Positions 25,149 through 31,558 of a DNA stretch of 39,544 nt are shown here, one piece after another. The position numbers and the translations under genes were made by a program. The notes beneath the pieces are model-generated. The model was not told the DNA's origin. It did no database searches and saw nothing but the letters and a program-made list of their open reading frames with translations. How positions within the stretch are numbered: position 1 is the first letter of the stretch; every line of letters begins with the position of its first letter. The DNA comes from Marine Group II euryarchaeote MED-G34 (GTDB lineage: Archaea; Thermoplasmatota; Poseidoniia; Poseidoniales; Thalassarchaeaceae): contig NTJT01000008.1 in the NCBI GenBank assembly GCA_002457605.1, forward strand, positions 1-39,544, in the 5' to 3' direction.

Positions 25149-25239
25149 GTCGTGAGATGACGGTGGTACGAATGGAACTTTTGCTCGTCAGGAAACCTTC
25201 TCGATTCTTTGCATAGCCTCGCAGCAGTCCGATTGAGGT

Positions 25240-25338
25240 GTACAGGGCGAGAGATAAAAGCGAGGGGATGGGATGCACTCAGCGAGAACCTGTCGTCCCT
25301 GTACGGGGGCTCATCGGAGCCGACGATTGATAATCGTT
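25240..25338. other. Cluster of three inverted repeats in a 237-bp intergenic stretch
   Basis: The interval 25149-25385 between map and the SAP gene holds three inverted repeats. They are GTACAGGG/CCCTGTAC (25240-25247 with 25297-25304), GGCTC-ATCG-GAGCC (25308-25321) and GACGATT-GAT-AATCGTT (25322-25338, including one G-T pair). On the minus strand they would lie in the leader of the SAP gene; on either strand they could be a small RNA. An AT-rich GATAAAAG (25253-25260) between the arms of the first repeat may be a minus-strand TATA element. Confidence 0.4.
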
Positions 25339-25385
25339 GTGAAAAATTCCCGAAATATAGCGAAAAACGATGTATTGCAAGCCTG

Positions 25386-26399
25386 TTAGTGTACAGTGAG
25401 AACTTCCGGGCCACCCTCGGTCACGAACACAGTGTGCTCAAACTGCCCGACGTCTCCTCCGTCAGCGTCGCGTAATGCGGCGTAGACTTCCACGAAACGA
25501 ATTTCAGTGAGTTTCTTGACTAGTGCATCCCACTTTCGCCGGAGCGATTCCTTGTCTTCTTCTGGAAACGGCTTCTCCAGAAGAGGGTACGCCCATCTCT
25601 CTGCGAATGGGAGGGTGCTGTAACGCTCTTCGATGTACCTAGCCATAGTCGCACCAAGCGGCTTGAGCTTGCCCTTTGCTAGCGCCTTTCGAATCTTGAC
25701 ATTACCAGTGACCCTCAGAATGTTCGACGAGTCGGATGGAGAGACGTTTTTCACCATCCCAGATCCACCAGTTGTATTGAAGGGCTCGATGGCGTATATC
25801 CCACCGATTTCGCAAGTTCCCTTGAAGTCAGAGTTCTTGGAACCGCAGGCGTATGATGGAATCGAAGTCCCGGCGTGCAGATTCCAACGCTCTAGTTGAT
25901 GTCCTTGTAGATTCTTAATAGGCTCAAAGCCAGAATCCCTTGCAACTTGTCCTGCAGCCGCCCCTATCTTGTGCCAGGGAGTACCGGGATGCATCATCTC
26001 AATGGCGGCATCGCGTGCCTCCTCAGCTGCACGAATCTGCTCGGTGTGGTTGCCCCCCCCGCCTACTTCGACAGTCAGAGCGTTATCGCCAATGGCGCCC
26101 TTGATATGGACCCCAACATCGAGTTTAACCAAGTCGCCCTTTTCAAAAATCATCTCACCTTCGAACCCCTCGGGTGGATTCAACAGGCTGTTAGTCGTGT
26201 AGTGCGCAGCCATGTCGTTGACTGAGATGGTGACCGGGAATGCAGCATGACCACCATGCCTCCTGATGAAGCGCTCTGCAGAATCAATGACCTCGTTCCA
26301 GTGCTTTCCGGCGGTAATCTCACCCTTGATTCCGTCCAAGGTCCTTCGCGCAACGTGACCGGCGTCCCGCCACTGCTTCAAGTCCTCTTCTTCAACCAT
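25386..26399 (-). CDS. map: Methionine aminopeptidase, type II
   Basis: 337 residues. It removes the initiator methionine from new proteins. Metal ligands are visible as KLDVGVHIKGAIGDNALT (the two Asp), the His in LQGHQLERWNLHAG, and Glu residues in YAIEPFNTTG and near the C-terminus in QFEHTVFVTEGG. The helical insert between the His and Glu motifs, which distinguishes type II from type I enzymes, is present, as expected for Archaea. The ATG start overlaps the end of the upstream Sua5/YrdC-like gene by 22 bp in another frame, so translation is probably coupled. It is the last gene of the helicase - RDD - Sua5-like - map run. Confidence 0.94.
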   Translation of the reverse strand: MVEEEDLKQWRDAGHVARRTLDGIKGEITAGKHWNEVIDSAERFIRRHGGHAAFPVTISVNDMAAHYTTNSLLNPPEGFEGEMIFEKGDLVKLDVGVHIKGAIGDNALTVEVGGGGNHTEQIRAAEEARDAAIEMMHPGTPWHKIGAAAGQVARDSGFEPIKNLQGHQLERWNLHAGTSIPSYACGSKNSDFKGTCEIGGIYAIEPFNTTGGSGMVKNVSPSDSSNILRVTGNVKIRKALAKGKLKPLGATMARYIEERYSTLPFAERWAYPLLEKPFPEEDKESLRRKWDALVKKLTEIRFVEVYAALRDADGGDVGQFEHTVFVTEGGPEVLTVH

Positions 26400-26980
26400 G
26401 ATCTGACCTCTAATTCGCTAACTACTCCTTCTCTGAGAACCTCGATACCCGTTGACTCGGTTGAATCACAGACTGAATACCACACTATCAATGTACTGGG
26501 GCTTCCACCCGGACAGGTTCCAGAGACGCATCCGATATTATCACCGTCGTCTGAAAGGAGTAGTGCAGCCTCGTCGCAATCAGTCACAGGGGGTTCACCA
26601 CTCTTGTTTGCGCTGGTCGCTGTCAGCGGGCCAGTCGCTTCCAATAGACGCTTGGCGAGTGGGTGAGCTACTACTCGGATGGCAATACTGTCGCCACCGA
26701 GTCGGGGATCTAGTGTATTGTGGGCCTTGAGAACCACTGTCAGCGAACCCTCGGGGAAATTACTGAGTAGCTCCCTGACTCCATCAGGGACCTCGACAAG
26801 CGTTTCGGCTTGAGTCAGATTAGCGACACCGATGCTTACAGGCATGTCAGACACCCGCCCTTTCAATCGGTACAATCGGTCGAGACAAGTACGTTCTGGC
26901 ATGCAGCCGAGAGCAGGCTGAGTGGTGGTTGGATAGACGACACAGTCTCCTGCGAGCGCGCACCGCACTGCTTCTTCCAT
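26378..26980 (-). CDS. Sua5/YrdC-type threonylcarbamoyl-AMP synthase homologue
   Basis: 200 residues, the YrdC-domain size. In the family this makes threonylcarbamoyl-AMP for the t6A modification of ANN-decoding tRNAs. Seen here: VVYPTTTQPALGC near residues 14-26, YRLKGRVSDMPVSIGV, SLTVVLKA, SIAIRVVAHPLAKRLL and the nucleotide site TATSANKSGEPP. The N-terminal motif departs from the usual PTxTxYGLG, with Gln-Pro-Ala in place of the Tyr-Gly region, so activity on the usual substrates is not certain. The middle and C-terminal motifs are normal. It follows the RDD gene by 8 bp and overlaps map by 22 bp. Confidence 0.83.
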   Translation of the reverse strand: MEEAVRCALAGDCVVYPTTTQPALGCMPERTCLDRLYRLKGRVSDMPVSIGVANLTQAETLVEVPDGVRELLSNFPEGSLTVVLKAHNTLDPRLGGDSIAIRVVAHPLAKRLLEATGPLTATSANKSGEPPVTDCDEAALLLSDDGDNIGCVSGTCPGGSPSTLIVWYSVCDSTESTGIEVLREGVVSELEVRSWLKKRT

Positions 26981-26988
26981 TCTCTTTC

Positions 26989-27564
26989 CTACCTGATGTG
27001 TTGCCTGCTCGCCGGAGGCAGCGAGTCTGCGTGCACCACAATTGAACCGACGACCAGGTCAACATTGGACTGATGTGTGTGTCGTTGCGATATCCTAGCC
27101 AGATCGTAGGCTCCGAAGTACAAGTTCAGGACAGGTATGAGGTAGAGCAACTTGCGTAGGGCCCTCCTGTCCCACATCTGACTAGTCATGCCTGAACCGT
27201 CTTCGACTACCACCGCGAGACCGAGCATGCGTTGACCCAGAGAACGCGAGTAGGCGATGCCAGTAAGCCGCCAGTATAGCCAGTGGGCTACTAGGACCAC
27301 GAAGGCCTGAGCGAGAGCGTAGTGGAAATCCGCGGAGGACCACAGTGTGAGGTTCCAAGCATCGATGATTCTCCCTCCTGTGACAATCATCAGTATCGTT
27401 GTGACTATCACTACATCCACGGTGAAAGACGCAGTTCTTCTGACTCCTGAAGCCAAAATCGCACCGTCCGGTACTGACCAGTGACTCTGTTCGGACGAGA
27501 CAATTTGTTGGGCCAGCGTACCGCCGCCGGAATTAATCTGTATTGGCGAATCATGGTCCGACAT
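26989..27564 (-). CDS. RDD family membrane protein
   Basis: About 191 residues from the ATG at 27564. The frame extends to 27597, but that would overlap the helicase; the chosen start leaves an 8-bp spacer. RDD features: the GVRRTASFTVDVVIVTTILM first helix with Arg and Asp, a second membrane segment (FHYALAQAFVVLVAHWLYW), then YSRSLGQRMLGLAVV, which is the hallmark loop, and a third helix (LLYLIPVLNLYFG). The family function is poorly defined; some members are linked to ion transport. The N-terminal 45 residues are polar. It sits between the helicase and the Sua5-like gene in a compact operon. Confidence 0.82.
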   Translation of the reverse strand: MSDHDSPIQINSGGGTLAQQIVSSEQSHWSVPDGAILASGVRRTASFTVDVVIVTTILMIVTGGRIIDAWNLTLWSSADFHYALAQAFVVLVAHWLYWRLTGIAYSRSLGQRMLGLAVVVEDGSGMTSQMWDRRALRKLLYLIPVLNLYFGAYDLARISQRHTHQSNVDLVVGSIVVHADSLPPASRQHIR

Positions 27565-27572
27565 AGGCGCCC

Positions 27573-29513
27573 TCAGGACATTCCGAGCAAGTGCCATGCC
27601 TCAAGTTTGCGACTCCGCACATGTTCCAACCAGGCCGCCCAATCTTTGTCACAGCGTAGTGTTCCAGGATCTCCAATGACGATAAGTCCACGCCTAGCCC
27701 TAGTCAGGGCGACATTGAGTCGGCGGGAGTCCGAGAGGAAACCGACGTTGCCATCACTGTTTGAACGCACGCACGAAAACAGGATGACCTCTTTTTCCCG
27801 ACCTTGGTAACCGTCCACGGTACGGACCTCGACCCCATCGTATCTGGCGGGGACACTATCTCGAATTGCCCTGACCTGTCCGGCATAAGGCGTGATGATG
27901 CCAATATCGTCTTGCCCAAGCTCACCACCGTCCATCAGGCCCTCAAGTAGTTGAGCTATCCATGAAGCCTCAGTTGGATTCTCCTTCGAGGTACCATCAG
28001 GGGACCTAACCTCCCCGCCCTCGATTGGCAGGAAAGCTATCGGGCATTCCCAGTCTGGCCACAACAGGCCTGCGGGGGTAACCCTATCTGAGGATTCGAC
28101 ACCATCCTCAAGCCTACCATTGTAGAAACGCTCGTTCGGAAACGCGGAGATTGCCGGGTGCATCCTGTATTGGATCCGCAGTAGATGTGGGCTTATTCCA
28201 ACCTCCACCATACGCTCGAATAGCGAACGACTCAATCCCCCTTCCTTAGCCCGTTGAGAGATGACGGTAGGGGGGAGCTGTCGATGGTCCCCAACCAACA
28301 CAATCTGGCGTGCTCCACGTACCAGCGGCACCAGTGCGGCGGGCTCGGTGGCCTGCGTGGCCTCGTCTATCAGGACTCGCGAGAATCTACGTCCATCAAG
28401 GAGCTCGTGACCCGAGCCGATACAGGTACAGCACAGCACCTGTGCCCGGTCGAGAATATCATCACGCATCTGCGACTCTATTTTGCGGACCTCCTTCCAT
28501 CCCCTGCTGATATCACGATGTGTCAACCCCTTCTCCTTACCTTTCATCCCCTTGACACGGCGGGAGAGTTTCTCATTAGACTCCAGCAAATGATCGAGAT
28601 CGCGTCGAAGTGGATGTTCCTCCATCCGGGCATCCATCGTGGCCTCGCGCAGGCTCTCCCGCACTTTGACTGGCTGTCCAAGACGAACAGCTCGTACACC
28701 GAGGGAAAGTAAACCCTCCAGTAAATTGTCCACGGCTACGTTGGAGTCGGCAACAGCTAGAATGGTCCCAATGTCCTGCTTGGCCCATGCCTCAAGTATC
28801 CGCACTGCAGTGTGGGTCTTTCCTGTCCCAGGCGGTCCCTGAATCAGAGTCATGCGACTGTCCATAGCCGCCTGAGCGGCTTCGCGCTGCACCTCGTTTA
28901 AATCGGAAGCCAGAGAGACTGGGCGCGCCCGGGCGCCCCCGAGCTGAGGGGGTAGTGAGGCGGTGCCAACCGGGTCGTGGACCACACCGAGCAAGAGATC
29001 TCGCAGTGGAGCACCACCGTCCTCCTCGAATAATGAGTTCAGAGCGTCACGCATCCTGTCGTGCGCAATCCTGTTGGCCCCCCTATCTATCCTCCAAGTA
29101 TCCTTTCGTAGGTCCGTTGGGGCCTCTGGGAGGACGATGCGGATGAAGTGTCTGGAACGGTTGCTGACTATTGCGTCAATGGGCTTCTCAGAGAGTGGAT
29201 TCCGACGACTTAGCATGACGATGTCACCCTGCCTGAAGCGATGCATTCCGAAGGCCTGCCGATCTCGACGTTGTAGTTTGACGATGCGCTGACCGAACAG
29301 CCAACCATCGGTTTTCGCAACTAGGTCGAAAAGGGCGATACCATTTGCAGCGAGCCTACCGTCAGTCCACTCTCGCAACCTCTTCTCTGTAATCGACAAC
29401 TCATCCTCTAACTCACATCCTATCAGATTCAGATAGGCTTCATGATGATCCTGACTACGATTGAAGCGTGCAGGCAACTCCTCGGACACGTCTGTCACAT
29501 CCCTGCGGCACAC
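27573..29513 (-). CDS. Superfamily 1 helicase, UPF1/IGHMBP2-like
   Basis: 646 residues from a GTG. The motor motifs are in order: Q-like NEVQREAA, motif I LIQGPPGTGKTHTAV near residue 222, Ia ADSNVAVDNLLEGL, motif II LIDEATQATEP, motif III VLVGDHRQLPPT, motif IV region RIQYRMHPAIS, then IITPYAGQVRAI, VDGYQGREKEVILFSCVRSN (V) and LNVALTRARRGL (VI). This is SF1B, 5'-to-3', UPF1-like. The N-terminal 200 residues have the SH3-like beta-barrel pattern (FRQGDIVMLSRRNP) seen in IGHMBP2-type enzymes. It could act on RNA or DNA; which one cannot be told. It leads a minus-strand operon with the RDD, Sua5-like and map genes. A 121-bp divergent promoter region separates it from the zinc-ribbon/SAP gene. 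Confidence 0.93.
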   Translation of the reverse strand: MCRRDVTDVSEELPARFNRSQDHHEAYLNLIGCELEDELSITEKRLREWTDGRLAANGIALFDLVAKTDGWLFGQRIVKLQRRDRQAFGMHRFRQGDIVMLSRRNPLSEKPIDAIVSNRSRHFIRIVLPEAPTDLRKDTWRIDRGANRIAHDRMRDALNSLFEEDGGAPLRDLLLGVVHDPVGTASLPPQLGGARARPVSLASDLNEVQREAAQAAMDSRMTLIQGPPGTGKTHTAVRILEAWAKQDIGTILAVADSNVAVDNLLEGLLSLGVRAVRLGQPVKVRESLREATMDARMEEHPLRRDLDHLLESNEKLSRRVKGMKGKEKGLTHRDISRGWKEVRKIESQMRDDILDRAQVLCCTCIGSGHELLDGRRFSRVLIDEATQATEPAALVPLVRGARQIVLVGDHRQLPPTVISQRAKEGGLSRSLFERMVEVGISPHLLRIQYRMHPAISAFPNERFYNGRLEDGVESSDRVTPAGLLWPDWECPIAFLPIEGGEVRSPDGTSKENPTEASWIAQLLEGLMDGGELGQDDIGIITPYAGQVRAIRDSVPARYDGVEVRTVDGYQGREKEVILFSCVRSNSDGNVGFLSDSRRLNVALTRARRGLIVIGDPGTLRCDKDWAAWLEHVRSRKLEAWHLLGMS

Positions 29514-29634
29514 ACACCATCACATCACGATTCCCTAGATTGCCCCATCCGCCGTCTGTGACAGCGAGCGACCAACTTCGGGTGAAGATTATACGGAACG
29601 TTTCGGCGAGATTAATCATCCAAGGGGGTTCGGG

Positions 29635-30852
29635 GTGTTCGACCGATTCAAATCATGGCGAAAGCGGGAGGACGAGGGGACCGAGTGTCCGCTTTGCCAG
29701 CAACGCAATCACGAGGAAGCTGAGTCCTGCTCACGCTGCTCCTATCAGTTGCAAAAACCCTCTCACCAACAAGATGCGTCAGTGGGTGAAAAGATTACCA
29801 CCGACCTATTCGATGAGCTTCTAGAGGAAATCGAAGAAGACGATGACGGTGAAATAATCGATTGGAGTAATGCGGCCTTTACTATGGATGATGTTACTAT
29901 AGATGTCAAGCAATACGGCAAGGATGACTCAGTTGTCACGAAGCAGAAGCCAAGCTTCGCTCTCACCGATCTGCCTGGGCCCAGTGACGTTGTGGAGGAG
30001 GAATACGAACTCAAGCCCGAGGACGCCCCCGAGTTCGTCACCAAGTTCGAGGTTCCGGAGGCCGAGGTCGAACCACTCGAGGTCATCGAGGCCCATCAGA
30101 TAGAGTTGATTCAGCCGACTGCGGAAGCTCCTGAGAATGTTGATATCATCTCCGCCAGTGAGGTGCCTGACACTAACGGAGTTGCACCAGAGTCTGTGAG
30201 TGAACCCGAACCAGAACCCGAACCAGAACCCGAACCAGAACCCGAACCAGAACCCGATGAGCCAAGCCTCTCTGATTTTACAGTCGACCAGTTGAAGGCA
30301 ATGGCCAGTGAGCGTGGGCTTTCGGGCTACTCCAAACTTAAGAAATCCGAAATCATAACACTACTTGAGACCGAGCCCGAGACCGAGGGAGAGGCCGAGA
30401 CCGAGGCCGAAATCCCACCTCCTCCAACTGACTTACCTGCCCCTCCGACCCCTCCCACACTACCCTCTCCACCTGAAGTCGAAGAGGACCAAGAGCCGAT
30501 GCCCATCCCACCTCCTCCTGTTATCCCCTCAATCCCACAGATTCCAGAGCCCTCGGAGACTCCGAATTATTGGCCGTGGTCACAACAGGAGAAATGGTCA
30601 GATCGCAAAGTTGCCGGACAGGTGAAGGCTGCGATGGAGGCAGCTCGTTCAAGAGACATAGCACAGGCTACCGTAATTATCGACGAGGTCGGCCCGCACC
30701 TCGGTGACCGTTCCAAACTAATCTATCCAATTGGTGCCCTGCTCCAGCGTATAGGGCGTGGCAAAGCCGTCGACAATTTACTCACGTCTTCCTTAAGCGC
30801 ATTACCGAATGACCCCAATGTGGCCACTGCCAAGGCGAAATTACGACCCTGA
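29635..30852 (+). CDS. Acidic zinc-ribbon protein with SAP-like domain
   Basis: 405 residues from a GTG (MFDRFKSWRKRED). A zinc ribbon comes first: CPLC then CSRC, residues about 18-35. A long acidic, Pro/Glu-rich region follows, including a pure (Glu-Pro)n run near residues 190-207. Then comes a SAP or Rho-N-like helical domain (DFTVDQLKAMASERGLSGYS, ending ITLLE) around residues 213-246. A proline-rich stretch (PPPPTDLPAPPTPP) leads to a C-terminal helical domain of about 90 residues (VAGQVKAAMEAARSRDIAQA), possibly a TPR-like module. No membrane segment. I do not recognise the family. The layout suggests a scaffold that binds nucleic acid or protein. TATA-like ATTATACG lies about 50 bp upstream, near 29587. 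Confidence 0.72.
   Translation: MFDRFKSWRKREDEGTECPLCQQRNHEEAESCSRCSYQLQKPSHQQDASVGEKITTDLFDELLEEIEEDDDGEIIDWSNAAFTMDDVTIDVKQYGKDDSVVTKQKPSFALTDLPGPSDVVEEEYELKPEDAPEFVTKFEVPEAEVEPLEVIEAHQIELIQPTAEAPENVDIISASEVPDTNGVAPESVSEPEPEPEPEPEPEPEPEPDEPSLSDFTVDQLKAMASERGLSGYSKLKKSEIITLLETEPETEGEAETEAEIPPPPTDLPAPPTPPTLPSPPEVEEDQEPMPIPPPPVIPSIPQIPEPSETPNYWPWSQQEKWSDRKVAGQVKAAMEAARSRDIAQATVIIDEVGPHLGDRSKLIYPIGALLQRIGRGKAVDNLLTSSLSALPNDPNVATAKAKLRP
30202..30257 (+). repeat. 12-bp tandem repeat encoding Glu-Pro
   Basis: Four perfect copies of GAACCCGAACCA, then a partial fifth, encode an uninterrupted Glu-Pro run. The strict 12-bp period, with alternating CCC and CCA proline codons, indicates slippage-type expansion, so its length may vary between strains. 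Confidence 0.9.
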
Positions 30853-30896
30853 GAACATCCGTAGCCCTGATTGGTCATGACTCAGCCGCGGGGTGT

Positions 30897-31481
30897 GTGT
30901 TGAGGCGTGCGACTACTACCATCCGGGTCGATGAAAGAATGGTCTTGAGACCGGCATCGAGTGAGTTCCACTCAGATTTGGTAGAAGCATTCGAAGAGAC
31001 CTGGCCCGAAGTTAGCAGGGCGATGCCATGGATTAATCCAGATCTGCCCTTCGACACCCAGATTGAGGATTTCTTGGCCGAGACCGAACGAATGGGCAGA
31101 TCCGGACTATTGCATCATTGGGTGATGGTCAGACCATGGGATGGAGCCCTTCTTGGCTTGATAGGGTTTGACCGGGTGACCCGTTCGGGCAAGGCTGTTT
31201 GGAATCTTGGATACTGGGTACGCAGTTCTGAGCAGCAGCACGGTTTCGCGCGCCGGGCCATCGATGCATCCCTGTGCTGGCTCGGAGAAGCCGAGAAATC
31301 GTCAGTAGAGCTCAAGGTCGATCCCCACAATCCCGCAGGACGCAGCACTGTGATGCGCACTGTCAGAGAATGGAGGGGGGAGCGGTGCGTGGACGGAGAT
31401 TCGGCAATAACTGTCGCCGGAGTCAGAACCCCTCACGAGTGTCACTTGGTAACTATCGGGCCGGGTCTAGGACCGGAATGA
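30897..31481 (+). CDS. GNAT acetyltransferase, RimJ/RimL type
   Basis: 194 residues from a GTG at 30897; ATG at 30939 (MVLRPASSEFHSDL) is an alternative that keeps the whole domain. The fold pattern matches ribosomal-protein N-acetyltransferases: VLRPASSEFHSDLVEAFEE at the start, GALLGLIGFDRV, KAVWNLGYWVRSSEQQHGFA (strand beta-4 plus the acetyl-CoA loop, here QHGFA instead of the common RGxGxA), and VDPHNPAGRSTVMR near the end. It acetylates an amine, possibly a protein N-terminus; the substrate is unknown. It begins 44 bp after the previous gene and ends 77 bp before the aceE start. Confidence 0.8.
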   Translation: MLRRATTTIRVDERMVLRPASSEFHSDLVEAFEETWPEVSRAMPWINPDLPFDTQIEDFLAETERMGRSGLLHHWVMVRPWDGALLGLIGFDRVTRSGKAVWNLGYWVRSSEQQHGFARRAIDASLCWLGEAEKSSVELKVDPHNPAGRSTVMRTVREWRGERCVDGDSAITVAGVRTPHECHLVTIGPGLGPE

Positions 31482-31530
31482 GAGACTAATTGGGTGCGAC
31501 CCATTGAAAAAACCCCCTCGGCTCCGAATT

Positions 31531-31547
31531 CTGCCCCAATGGGGCAG
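31531..31547 (+). promoter_or_regulatory. Perfect palindrome just upstream of aceE
   Basis: CTGCCCCAATGGGGCAG has 7-bp arms around AAT. It ends 5 bp before the GTG and 11 bp before the ATG at which aceE may start. As DNA it could be an operator; as RNA it would be a hairpin over the initiation region. A TGGGT-GCG-ACCCA inverted repeat followed by an A run lies 30 bp further upstream (31491-31503). Confidence 0.45.
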
Positions 31548-31558
31548 GTAGAGTGAGA

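Noticed and set aside
25149-25385. tRNA gene in the hairpin cluster
   Set aside because: No T-loop GTTCRANNC sequence and no cloverleaf spacing.
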